A stretch of 64,000 nucleotides of DNA from CBDATG01 sp965200145 (lineage in GTDB: Bacteria; Chloroflexota; Dehalococcoidia; Lucifugimonadales; Lucifugimonadaceae), in the NCBI GenBank assembly GCA_965200145.1, contig CBDATG010000003.1:620001-684000 (forward strand), read 5' to 3'. Position numbers and translations under genes: made by a program. Below, piece after piece: positions 42,428 through 50,066 of this stretch (position 1 is the first letter of the stretch; each line of letters opens with the position of its first letter). The notes below the pieces were generated by a model. It saw nothing but the letters and a program-made list of their open reading frames with translations, was not told the origin of the DNA and made no database searches.

Positions 42428-44785
42428 TCAACGTCCTGTTTCTGGCACGATAGGCGGGTTGAGTTCGGGGAAGCCCGCATCTCGGTGCTGGTCGTATAGC
42501 GCGTAGAAGTCTGGCACGCTGATTCCGTAGACATCTTCGAACGTCTCCTGCCAAGTCCGATCCAGTTGTTGCAGTGTGTAGAAGTCGACGATGTGTCGTT
42601 GCCCGACGATGGATGCCAGGAGTTCGATGGCGAGAGCGCCGCACAAGTACTCGCAAAAGCCGTCTTGTGCAAAAGGCAAGGGGATCTCGGTGACCGGCAC
42701 TCCGTTAATAGTCCCTCCCCGATGGCCCATGACATCGGTTTCACCAGTCTGAAGCGAGATTATGAGATTCGTGAAGTATTCGGCCATTCCCTCGGAGAAC
42801 CATTCCGGTGGGTGTACTGCGTAGCCACGGTTGTCGGCGTACAACCCGTAGAGGTTATGCTGGAATGCGGTATGTATGTTTTCGTGGATCAACCTTTCGG
42901 CTGCGATGAATAACGAATGACTGTTGAGGGGTTCGCCAACTTCTGTCGCTCTGCTGAAATTGGCGGGACCGCGGGCGAATCCACCGATTCCAGAAATGTA
43001 CTCACGTTCCCTCTCCAGTTCGCCCTCATCGATTGTCCCATCCTCAATGGAGGCAGCGTATGCCAAATGTTCGAGCGTCATGTAGTGGACATGGACTTCT
43101 TCCTCTACGATTGGCCATCCAATGGATTCGGCGTACTCAAAGAGCCACTGCACGCCGAGTCTGGCGGCGCGTTCTTCGGACGGGCGGACGACATCCCCGA
43201 CCTCCCACTTGATGAACTCTGGGGTGACTAGAGGTGGTTTTGGAGGTTCGTTGCAGTAGTAATGGGTGGAGTACACGAGGTCGGGATCATCGAAGTCACG
43301 CAAATTCTCTGGCAGGCAACCTGTAAAGTTGTTACCCGCGAAGCTAAAATTCGCGACGCCTGCCAGATCATCGGCGTATTTGGATATATCCCCCGTGAGT
43401 TGATTGAATTGCAGGAATAAAACTAGAAGGTCTCCGGCCCAACCGAGGAATTCGCCCGTCAACTGGTTGTCTGCGAGATAGAGGTATCTGAGGTGGATGA
43501 GGTTGGCATACTCAGGCGGGATCGCCCCGGACAGTTGATTGCGAGAGAGAGCTAATAACTCCAAACGGTCGAGTTGGCCGAGTTCCGGGATCAACGTGCC
43601 ATTGAGATTGTTTGCCACCAGGTCAAGTCTGGTTACCTTGCCATCGGCATCGACCTCCACTCCGTGCCATGCTGCGAGCGGTTGGTCGGAGAGCCAGTCC
43701 TCGTTGTTGTTCCAGTCGTCCCCGTCGGTTGCGTTGTATAGCTTGACGAGGATGGACCTGTCGTCCGGGTCGGACGGATTGAATCCGCAGTAGAGAAGAT
43801 TCAGCTTGTGGGAGTCGTTGTTCTCGACGAGTCGCAATCGGTCAGGAACGCAGCCTTCGAATCGGTTACCCGAGATATACATGTGTTCTAACTCCGCGAG
43901 TTGCCCGAGTTCCTCAGGTATCTTGCCTCTGAGACCGTTGCCAACCAAGCTAAGGAAGTATAGCTTGTTTAGGCTCCCAAACTCTCGTGGAATGGTGCCA
44001 GTGAGTCCATTGGAGAACAGGTTCAGCGAAGTTAACTCCTCCAGGCTGCCGAGTTCATCTGGTATGTTCCCTGTGAGGTCGTTGTACGGGAGGCCAAGAC
44101 CCCTGAGGGTCTTCAAGTTCCCGATCTCTGGAGGGATGGTGCCGCTGATGTTGTTTCTGATTAGACTGATTTCGGTGACGTTACCTCGGTCATCGGTCGA
44201 GATGCCGTGCCACTCGCCCAGCGGTTGGTCAGAGAGCCATCCATCGTTGTTCGTCCAGTTGTCGCCGTCGGTTGCGGCGTAGAATGCCGCCAGGGCTGAG
44301 CGTTGGTCTTCGATGCTTGGCAGTGGTATGGGAGTCGCGGTCGGTGTCGTTGACGGTGTAGGTGTTGCCGTGGGTGCCGGGGTCGGGGTTTGCGTCGGAA
44401 CTGGCGTTGATGTCGGAATAGGGGTGGGTGTCTGCGTCGGGACTGGTGTCGGGGCTAGTGTTGGTATCGGCGCCGGAGTGGCCGTTGGTGTTGGTATCGG
44501 TGTCGCGGTGCTGGATGGTGTCGCGGTAGCTGTTGCCGTAGGACTTGCTGTCGCAGTCGCGATGGGTATCCGCGTCGGCGCCGGCGTGCTTGTCGGCTTG
44601 GCCGTTGCGGTCGCGGTTGGCTCCGCAGTGGCCGTGGGCGCAGGTTGCAGCGTTGGTGCCGTTGTAGGCGTTGGCGCGCTGGTCGTGCACGCTACCACGA
44701 CCGCGACTGTTGCGATCAGTGCCGCGCTGATGGAGGCCAGGGCGGTTTTTGGTGCGCCGCTGCTGGTGTTGGTTCGCTGTGCCAC
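42428..44785 (-). CDS. Lipoprotein with LRR blocks and HExxH metalloprotease-like domain, copy 2
   Basis: 785 residues, GTG start at 44785. The signal peptide ends at the lipobox VAVVVACTTS. The linker of about 120 residues is rich in TPTPTATPAP. Two LRR blocks, each opened by an ATDGDNWTNN cap (about 175 and 355), flank a short connector, unlike copy 1 which has one. The C-terminal domain has RLIHENIHTAFQ (HExxH) and WFSEGMAEYFTN. SEERAARLGVQWLFEYA is shared nearly word for word with copy 1 (SEERAARLGLQWLYDYA). The 49-base gap to copy 1 suggests co-transcription. Surface protease activity is an inference. Confidence 0.85.
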   Translation of the reverse strand: MAQRTNTSSGAPKTALASISAALIATVAVVVACTTSAPTPTTAPTLQPAPTATAEPTATATAKPTSTPAPTRIPIATATASPTATATATPSSTATPIPTPTATPAPIPTLAPTPVPTQTPTPIPTSTPVPTQTPTPAPTATPTPSTTPTATPIPLPSIEDQRSALAAFYAATDGDNWTNNDGWLSDQPLGEWHGISTDDRGNVTEISLIRNNISGTIPPEIGNLKTLRGLGLPYNDLTGNIPDELGSLEELTSLNLFSNGLTGTIPREFGSLNKLYFLSLVGNGLRGKIPEELGQLAELEHMYISGNRFEGCVPDRLRLVENNDSHKLNLLYCGFNPSDPDDRSILVKLYNATDGDDWNNNEDWLSDQPLAAWHGVEVDADGKVTRLDLVANNLNGTLIPELGQLDRLELLALSRNQLSGAIPPEYANLIHLRYLYLADNQLTGEFLGWAGDLLVLFLQFNQLTGDISKYADDLAGVANFSFAGNNFTGCLPENLRDFDDPDLVYSTHYYCNEPPKPPLVTPEFIKWEVGDVVRPSEERAARLGVQWLFEYAESIGWPIVEEEVHVHYMTLEHLAYAASIEDGTIDEGELEREREYISGIGGFARGPANFSRATEVGEPLNSHSLFIAAERLIHENIHTAFQHNLYGLYADNRGYAVHPPEWFSEGMAEYFTNLIISLQTGETDVMGHRGGTINGVPVTEIPLPFAQDGFCEYLCGALAIELLASIVGQRHIVDFYTLQQLDRTWQETFEDVYGISVPDFYALYDQHRDAGFPELNPPIVPETGR

Positions 44786-44804
44786 GGCTGTTGTTGCTAC
44801 GCCG

Positions 44805-45011
44805 TCAGCTTCTGCTGGCCGTTACGGTGCTTTGGAAGCCTGTTCGGATGTGGCTGTTGTCGCAGTAGGGCTTCTTGTTGGACTGGCCGCAACGGCATAG
44901 GCGCACCTTGCCGTGTTGTCGGTACTGGTTGCCTGCGGCGTCTTGCAGGTTGAAGTTGCCGTTTACCTCAATGGCGTCGTTGTTCCAGATGGTTATTTGT
45001 GTCTTGGGCAT
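44805..45011 (-). CDS. CDGSH iron-sulfur domain protein, copy 1
   Basis: 68 residues from the ATG at 45011 (MPKTQITIW). The open frame extends upstream to 45155 through the neighbouring CDGSH gene, but that part is a shadow. The motif CRCGQSNKKPYCDNSH gives the three-Cys/one-His 2Fe-2S ligand set, with Asn in place of the usual Gly. Small soluble CDGSH proteins are thought to handle electron or iron-sulfur transfer. It is paired with the gene at 45055. Confidence 0.88.
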   Translation of the reverse strand: MPKTQITIWNNDAIEVNGNFNLQDAAGNQYRQHGKVRLCRCGQSNKKPYCDNSHIRTGFQSTVTASRS

Positions 45012-45051
45012 GGAATTCACAGGGTTGGGCAGGATCGGCCAGGATAGGGGT
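45012..45051 (+). repeat. Dispersed 40 bp repeat
   Basis: GGAATTCACAGGGTTGGGC followed by AGGATCGGCCAGGATAGGGG, lying between the two CDGSH genes. Confidence 0.65.
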
Positions 45052-45054
45052 GTG

Positions 45055-45255
45055 TTAGGTGGCTCTGCACTCGTCGTTGAAGCCTGCTGTGTTGTGTGAA
45101 CCGTCGCAGAAGGGCTTTTCGTCGGACTCGCCGCATCGGCAAAGGTAGGCATCACCTTCCACGGCGAACTCGTTGCCGTTGGCGTCTGTCACGGTGAAGT
45201 CACCGCTGATCCAGTATGGTCCGTTGTCGGTCGGTGCGATGGTTGCGTCTGCCAT
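45055..45255 (-). CDS. CDGSH iron-sulfur domain protein, copy 2
   Basis: 66 residues, with a GGAGG ribosome site before the ATG at 45255. CRCGESDEKPFCDGSH is the canonical 2Fe-2S CDGSH motif. The N-terminal part (GPYWISGDFTVTDANGNEF) matches the copy 1 fold (AIEVNGNFNLQDAAGNQY). The two genes are tandem duplicates in one orientation. Confidence 0.9.
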   Translation of the reverse strand: MADATIAPTDNGPYWISGDFTVTDANGNEFAVEGDAYLCRCGESDEKPFCDGSHNTAGFNDECRAT

Positions 45256-45308
45256 GGTGTTGCCTCCGGGTGAGTGGTGCGGGTGTCGGATATTGGCATT
45301 GTATATGT

Positions 45309-45343
45309 TGATTCACAGTGATAGGCAGGATTTGCAGGATTGG
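45309..45343 (+). repeat. Dispersed 40 bp repeat
   Basis: GATTCACAGTGATAGGC followed by AGGATTTGCAGGATTGGG, upstream of the dehydratase gene at 45380. Confidence 0.65.
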
Positions 45344-45379
45344 GTTACTATGTAGATGTCTCTACGGGAGGGTTGACTT

Positions 45380-46561
45380 ATGCAGATTACTGAGATCAAG
45401 ACTTACCTTATGTCTGGCGGTGGCAGCCGCAACTGGTGCTTTGTGCGGGTGTATACGGATGCTGGCATCTACGGCGTTGGCGAGGGTTCGGGTTGGCCGC
45501 GAGTTGTTGAGACGGCGGTCAATGACTTGGCGCAGGTGCTGATCGGCGAGGATCCGATGGACATCGAGCGGTTGTGGCAGAAGATGCTAGTGGCACAGAT
45601 GGGACATGGGATGACTGGCACGCCGGGATCGGGTGCGATGAATGCGATTGACATTGCGCTGTGGGACATCAAGGGCAAGGCACTTGACACGCCGGTCTGG
45701 AATCTGCTCGGTGGCAAGGTGCGCGACCGCATTCGCACATACGCGCATGCACACTCGCCGGAGCGTGCGGTTGAGCTGCGCGACCGGGGCATAACGGGCG
45801 TGAAGACGGGTGGGGTGTATCGCACTGCTGAGCTCGTGGAGTCGATACGCAATGCCGTTGGCGCTGAGATGGACATCATGGTTGACGCGCATGGCCCCCC
45901 TTGGTTCACGACTAAGGATGCGATCATCGTCGGCCAGTCGTTGGAGCCGTTTAACCTGCTGTTCTATGAGGATCCTGTCCCGCCGGAGAACACGAATGCG
46001 TTGCGGCGTGTGCAGGAGGCTGTCGACATACCGATAGCGGCGGGTGAGCGTCACTCGCACATCTGGGGCGTGCGCGAGATCATCGAGGACGAGCTAGTGG
46101 ATGTAGTGCAGCCGGATTCGGGTCGTATCGGGGGCTTGACGCAGCTGAAGAAGGTGGCTGCGTTGGCAGAGGCGCACTACATCAACGTTGCGCCACACTC
46201 AGGCTCACTCGGTCCTGTAGCGGAGTATGCTGCTATCCATCTGCTGGCGGCGATACCGAATGCGCTGATACTTGAGCGTCTCGAGGACGACTCGCCGCAG
46301 CGTTACGAGGTTATCCTGCCGCACTTGCCGACGGTTGACGGCTATATCACGGTGCCGGACTCGCCAGGTCTGGGCGTTGATTTCGATGATGATGTAGTGG
46401 CGCGGCATCCGTCAACCGGTAACGTTGCGCGAGGTCCGGCGGCGGATGATGTTCATTACGAGCCGGGGACTTATGACGAGCATGTGTATTTCCAGGCGCG
46501 GTATCGCCGCGGGCGGGAGATTAACAGGGATAGGCAGGATTTGCAGGATAGGTGGGGTTAG
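45380..46561 (+). CDS. Enolase-superfamily dehydratase (galactonate dehydratase-like)
   Basis: 393 residues, GGGAGG ribosome site about ten bases before the ATG. The N-terminal cap ends with NAIDIALWDIKGKALDTPVW. The barrel has metal ligands in IMVDAHGPPWF, FYEDPVPPEN and AAGERHSHIWG, and the catalytic His in NVAPHSGSLGP. The pattern fits the DgoD-type subgroup that dehydrates galactonate or related acid sugars. The last 15 residues (from REINRDRQDLQD) are encoded by a dispersed repeat, a foreign C-terminal extension. The dehydratase at 22772 is of a different subgroup. Confidence 0.88.
   Translation: MQITEIKTYLMSGGGSRNWCFVRVYTDAGIYGVGEGSGWPRVVETAVNDLAQVLIGEDPMDIERLWQKMLVAQMGHGMTGTPGSGAMNAIDIALWDIKGKALDTPVWNLLGGKVRDRIRTYAHAHSPERAVELRDRGITGVKTGGVYRTAELVESIRNAVGAEMDIMVDAHGPPWFTTKDAIIVGQSLEPFNLLFYEDPVPPENTNALRRVQEAVDIPIAAGERHSHIWGVREIIEDELVDVVQPDSGRIGGLTQLKKVAALAEAHYINVAPHSGSLGPVAEYAAIHLLAAIPNALILERLEDDSPQRYEVILPHLPTVDGYITVPDSPGLGVDFDDDVVARHPSTGNVARGPAADDVHYEPGTYDEHVYFQARYRRGREINRDRQDLQDRWG
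46517..46556 (+). repeat. Dispersed 40 bp repeat encoding a protein C-terminus
   Basis: GAGATTAACAGGGATAGGC followed by AGGATTTGCAGGATAGGTGG. It supplies the last codons of the dehydratase gene. It ends just before the convergent selenoprotein gene stop. Confidence 0.75.
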
Positions 46562-47154
46562 CTTAGGTTTTGTAGGGCGGTTATTACTGTGTCGGCTGCT
46601 ACTTGGTGGCGGTAGTTCCTGCCTATGTTGCGGTAGGCTAGGTTGCCGTCTTTGTCCACTATGAAGACTGATGCTGATGCCAGGCCGTCGCCGAACAGGT
46701 TGAAGACGTTGTATGCTTCCGGGACGGCGGAATCGCCGCTGGTGTAGAGTATCGGGAAGTTGATGTTGCCCTGTTGGATGATGTCGCTTGCGCCGGACAG
46801 GTCATCGGTGCTGATTGCAATGACTTCTGCGCCGGTCTGTGCGATCTCGTCGTAGTGTTGTTGCAGCTCCACGAGCTGGCGTCGGCAGAAGCTTCACCAG
46901 TGCGCGCGATAGAAGACCAGCACGACGGGCTGGGCATCGCGGAACTGTGCCAGCGATATCTCGGTGCCGGCGGGTGCATTGGCATTCGGCAGCTTGAAGA
47001 GGGATGCAGGCCTGGCAGGTGCCTCGCTGTCGGCTGGTTGCGCGCCGGCGGGTTCGGTCGACGGTGATCCGCACGCCAATGCGACGGTTGCCGACAAGGC
47101 GACCGCGACGGTCAGCAGCAGTGCGGTTCGTATGTGTGCGACGTTCAGGGTCAT
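46558..47154 (-). CDS. Peroxiredoxin-like lipoprotein, selenocysteine-containing (UxxC), copy A
   Basis: The frame is 199 codons from the ATG at 47154 to 46558, interrupted only by TGA at 46896-46894 (codon 87). Reading TGA as selenocysteine gives VLVFYRAHWUSFCRRQLVEL, where other AhpC/TSA proteins have CxxC or CxxxC at the same point. Upstream is a lipoprotein signal (lipobox VALAC) and a short linker. Downstream the thioredoxin-like fold continues intact with AEVIAISTDDLSGA, NFPILYTSGDSAVPEAYNVF and VFIVDKDGNLAYRNIG. It probably reduces peroxides or disulfides outside the membrane. A hairpin of bacterial SECIS type lies 15 nt after the TGA. Gene finders would call two fragments. No sel genes are in the window. 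Confidence 0.82.
46864..46878 (-). promoter_or_regulatory. SECIS-like hairpin, copy A
   Basis: On the mRNA strand CAGCUC-GUG-GAGCUG is a perfect 6 bp stem with a GUG triloop. It begins exactly 15 nt after the in-frame UGA, within the distance used by bacterial SelB-binding SECIS elements. It also encodes QLVEL. Confidence 0.6.
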
Positions 47155-47173
47155 GGTTTGCACTCTAACATCG

Positions 47174-48232
47174 CTACGGCAGGTTATCTATTACGTCTCT
47201 ACCTGAGACTCGGTCCGCTTTGTGCCGTCCGATATCTTGCCACACGATGCGCCCTCCGGTGTCAATGATGAATACCGCGGGCGTTGCCAGATTGTCGTTG
47301 AGTCGGTTGTAGACATCGTATGCCCTTGGTACTGCGCTGTCTTTATTGGTGTACAGTATCGGGAATGTGATGCCTCCGCTGGCGCGGGATACTAGGCTCT
47401 CTGCGCCTGCGAGGTTGTCCATGCTGATGGCAAGCACTTCTGCGCCACGTTGTGCGATCTCATCGTAGTGTCGATGCAGCTCAACTAGCTGCCCCCTGCA
47501 GTACGGTCACCAGAAAGCGCGATAGAAGACCAGCACGACGGACTTGTCGCCGCGGAAGTCGGAAAGCATAACATCGCTGCTGGCGTTCGCGGCAGGTAGC
47601 GTGAAGTCGGCGGCTTCCGGGCAGCTGGTGCAACTCGAGGCGGCTGGCTCCGTGGTTGGCGTAGGGGATGGAGTCGGCGTAGGTGTGGCAGTCGCGGTCG
47701 GTTGAGGAGTCGGGGTCGGCGGCACCGGTGTAGGTGTGGCCGTCGGCGGCACTGGAGTTGCAGTGGGCTCTGAGGTTGGAGTCGGTGGCTGTGGAGATGG
47801 CGTTGGTGTGCTGGTGGGAGCTGGAGTTGCGGTCGGTGTTTCCGCTGACGTTTGCTCGTCGGTCATGACAGGCTCGCGAACGGGTGGGCTGGTTGTCGGA
47901 ACGGCAGTTGGCGAAGGCAAGGGCGTGGCAGTGGGAGTAGCTGTTGGTGTTGCCGGCACGGCCGTGGCGGTAGGTGTCGGTTCGAGTGTCGCAGTGGGCG
48001 CAGGCGTGACGGTGGGATTAGGCGAAGGTATTGCGGTAGGCGTAGGTGTGAAGGTCGGCACGGGTGTGTATGTGGGCTCTGGCGTCCAGGTAGGAGCTGG
48101 TGTCCAAGTGGGCGCGATGGTAGGCTCGGGGGATGGCGCAGGAACGGGAGTGCAGGCGGCCACGACGGCGGCCAGGGCGAATGCCGCGAGGAGCGAGGCA
48201 AGTGTGAGGCGTATGTGCTTTGATCGGGACAT
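47174..48232 (-). CDS. Peroxiredoxin-like lipoprotein, selenocysteine-containing (UxxC), copy B
   Basis: The frame is 353 codons from the ATG at 48232 to the stop at 47174, interrupted only by TGA at 47509-47507 (codon 242). With Sec it reads VLVFYRAFWUPYCRGQLVEL, the same position as in copy A. The N-terminus is a lipoprotein signal (ALAAVVAACTP). A Thr/Pro/Ala linker of about 175 residues follows, then CTSCPEAADFTLPAAN. After the TGA the fold continues: AEVLAISMDNLAGA, TFPILYTNKDSAVPRAYDVY, VFIIDTGGRIVWQDIG. It precedes copy A by 19 bases in the transcript. The long linker may reach through a thick envelope. It is probably a surface thiol/selenol reductase. Confidence 0.82.
47477..47491 (-). 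promoter_or_regulatory. SECIS-like hairpin, copy B
   Basis: On the mRNA strand CAGCU-AGUUG-AGCUG forms a 5 bp stem with a 5-base loop. It starts 15 nt after the UGA, the same distance as in copy A. The stem is kept although loop bases and codons differ. Confidence 0.55.
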
Positions 48233-48337
48233 GGCAGGCAACGTGAGCTTTAGCGATGCTCAACGCCTAATACTCTATCGTAACTGTGGGATTGGCTGGG
48301 GGGTGCTTCTGCTTACGTGAGGAGACTGGAGTCGATG

Positions 48338-49495
48338 TCATCTGTGACATCGTTCAATTGCACCGATTACGTGAATCTCAGGGAGATACGTTAGATCCGA
48401 GTCGAAAGCCAGCTGGCTTCCGTCTGGGCTCCAAGTAGGGTTCATATCCCTGCTGCTTCTGCGACATGTTAGTCGATCAGCACCTGGTCTGTTGAAGTTG
48501 GCGACGAAGATTTCGTAGTTCGGGCGTACAGAGGAGTCCTCTACATCGGACACGAATGCAATGCGGTTGCCATCGGGTGACCAGGCCGGAGACTGTACGT
48601 ATGCGGGTCCGACTCGCCCCGGGCGCTCCTCGTACAACACGGACGCGTCAAGTATTAAGGACTGGTCTGTGCCATCTGGGTTCATCACATAGATGTCCGC
48701 GCCATCGTCAGTGGTACGGATGAAAGCGACTTGACTCCCGTCGGGTGACCACGTTGGTTGGGAATGGGAGCCACTCCCATCAGTGGTCACAGTGGGGTTT
48801 GACCCGTCGGCATCTATGACGACGATTTTGTAACTCTGGTCGCGCCAGGAAGTGTACGCGATTCGGTTGCCGTCTGGGGACCACGTAGGATCGTGGTATG
48901 GAGCGTCTTCGCCTGTGATGCGTGTGAGCTCAGAGCCATCAGCGTTCATAACGTAGATGGTGTGCCTGCGACCGCTGGCTCTGCGCGACGACGAGAATGC
49001 GATTTTGCTCCCATCGGGCGACCACGCCGGGCCGTAATCATCGGATGACTCGTCGGTCAGTTGTTTCCGGCCGGAACCGTCGGCGTTCATGACGCAGATG
49101 TTGCTCGGAACAGAGTAGGTGTGTATAGGCCAGTTTCTGACTTCACGACTGTCGGCCGGAGGTGAGTATCTGGAGAAATGCCAGAATCCGATCCGATCTT
49201 CACGGAGGCACTCAAACGCTATTTTGTCTCCTCTAGGTGACCATGCTGGGTTCCTGTCGGTGCTGTCGTTGTGCGTAAGTCGGACCAACTTGCCGGAAAC
49301 GACATCGCTGTCTGGGAATTCATTGGACTGCCCCCAAGTGCAGGTGGCGGCCAGGATGACGAAGAACAGGAGTGCGATGCCGAAGGCGACCGCGAGCAGG
49401 CAACTAGCGGCAATGGAGGAATACCATCGGCGGGTGGGAGTTGTGTGTGGTTGGGCTCGGTAGGCCAAGAGGAATCGAAGGTAGGCTTGGGTCAT
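48338..49495 (-). CDS. TolB-like PD40 beta-propeller protein, membrane-anchored
   Basis: 385 residues. An N-terminal hydrophobic segment (about 30-52, VAFGIALLFFVILAATC) acts as anchor or signal. It is followed by about six PD40/WD40-like blades with the repeated NPAWSPRGDKIAFE, YGPAWSPDGSKIAFSS, DPTWSPDGNRIAYTS and QPTWSPDGSQVAF. Each blade ends with a DADG or NADG turn (INVMNADGSG-type). Such propellers occur in TolB and in many secreted proteins of uncertain role. A decayed copy lies just upstream at 49591-49899. Confidence 0.85.
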   Translation of the reverse strand: MTQAYLRFLLAYRAQPHTTPTRRWYSSIAASCLLAVAFGIALLFFVILAATCTWGQSNEFPDSDVVSGKLVRLTHNDSTDRNPAWSPRGDKIAFECLREDRIGFWHFSRYSPPADSREVRNWPIHTYSVPSNICVMNADGSGRKQLTDESSDDYGPAWSPDGSKIAFSSSRRASGRRHTIYVMNADGSELTRITGEDAPYHDPTWSPDGNRIAYTSWRDQSYKIVVIDADGSNPTVTTDGSGSHSQPTWSPDGSQVAFIRTTDDGADIYVMNPDGTDQSLILDASVLYEERPGRVGPAYVQSPAWSPDGNRIAFVSDVEDSSVRPNYEIFVANFNRPGADRLTCRRSSRDMNPTWSPDGSQLAFDSDLTYLPEIHVIGAIERCHR

Positions 49496-49590
49496 AGTGC
49501 GGGTGTACTGGCAGTTACGATTGCGGGTGTTAGTGCGATTGCCGCGGCCGTGGCTTGGGGTTGCGGTGGTGCTACAGATGGCGGTGCTGG

Positions 49591-49899
49591 CTACGGAACG
49601 CGCTCGAGGTCGATCACGTAGATTTCGTAGTCGCCGTCTCGGTTTGTTGCGAATGCTATCTTGGTGCCGTCTGGGGACCAGGAGGGTTGCTTGTCATGGC
49701 CTCTTTCGTAGTCGGTGACACGAGTTCGAGAACCGCTCCCTGCATCAACCACATAGATCTCATCATTCGGTGGACCTTCAAAGCCACATGCGAACGCAAC
49801 GCGTGTTCCGTCAGGTGACCATGCTGGCTCAAATCGCTGAGGTTCGCTAGTGGCGGTGTGCTGGCATAGACCGCGGGCGCGGTGTTGGGCGATAGGGGT
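49591..49899 (-). pseudogene. Decayed TolB-like PD40 fragment
   Basis: The minus strand is open from a stop at 49902-49900 to TAG at 49593-49591 but has no ATG start. It encodes two blades: FEPAWSPDGTRVAFACG, DEIYVVDAGSG and QPSWSPDGTKIAFATNRDGD, YEIYVIDLERVP plus stop. The blades match the intact gene next door. It is therefore the 3' remnant of a tandem duplicate whose 5' half is gone. Confidence 0.65.
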
Positions 49900-50066
49900 C
49901 TAGTGCGGCGTAAGGCACGGATGGCGCGATTGACGCGTATGGGCGAGGCTCTAGGACATCAGGCCTAGCTAGTAGTGGGGTTGGTTGGTGCTGGTATAAT
50001 GCGTGTTGTTGGGATGCTATAGGTCGCTTCCGTGGGTGAAGCAGCTCATGGGTGTCAGTGTTGCCG

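Noticed and set aside
41930..42499. Plus-strand Val/Gly- and Arg-rich frames
   Set aside because: They are antisense to the linker of the lipoprotein at 40321.
44313..44900. Val/Gly-rich plus-strand frame of 195 codons
   Set aside because: It is the antisense of the Thr/Pro/Ala linker and signal of the lipoprotein at 42428. The repeats arise from codon composition.
46558..48241. Genome-wide reassignment of TGA or two pseudogenes
   Set aside because: TGA serves as a normal stop in other genes here (for example at 2810 and 17023), and both interruptions fall at the same redox position with intact downstream frames.
47736..48320. Val/Gly-rich plus-strand frame
   Set aside because: It is the antisense of the linker of the selenoprotein at 47174.
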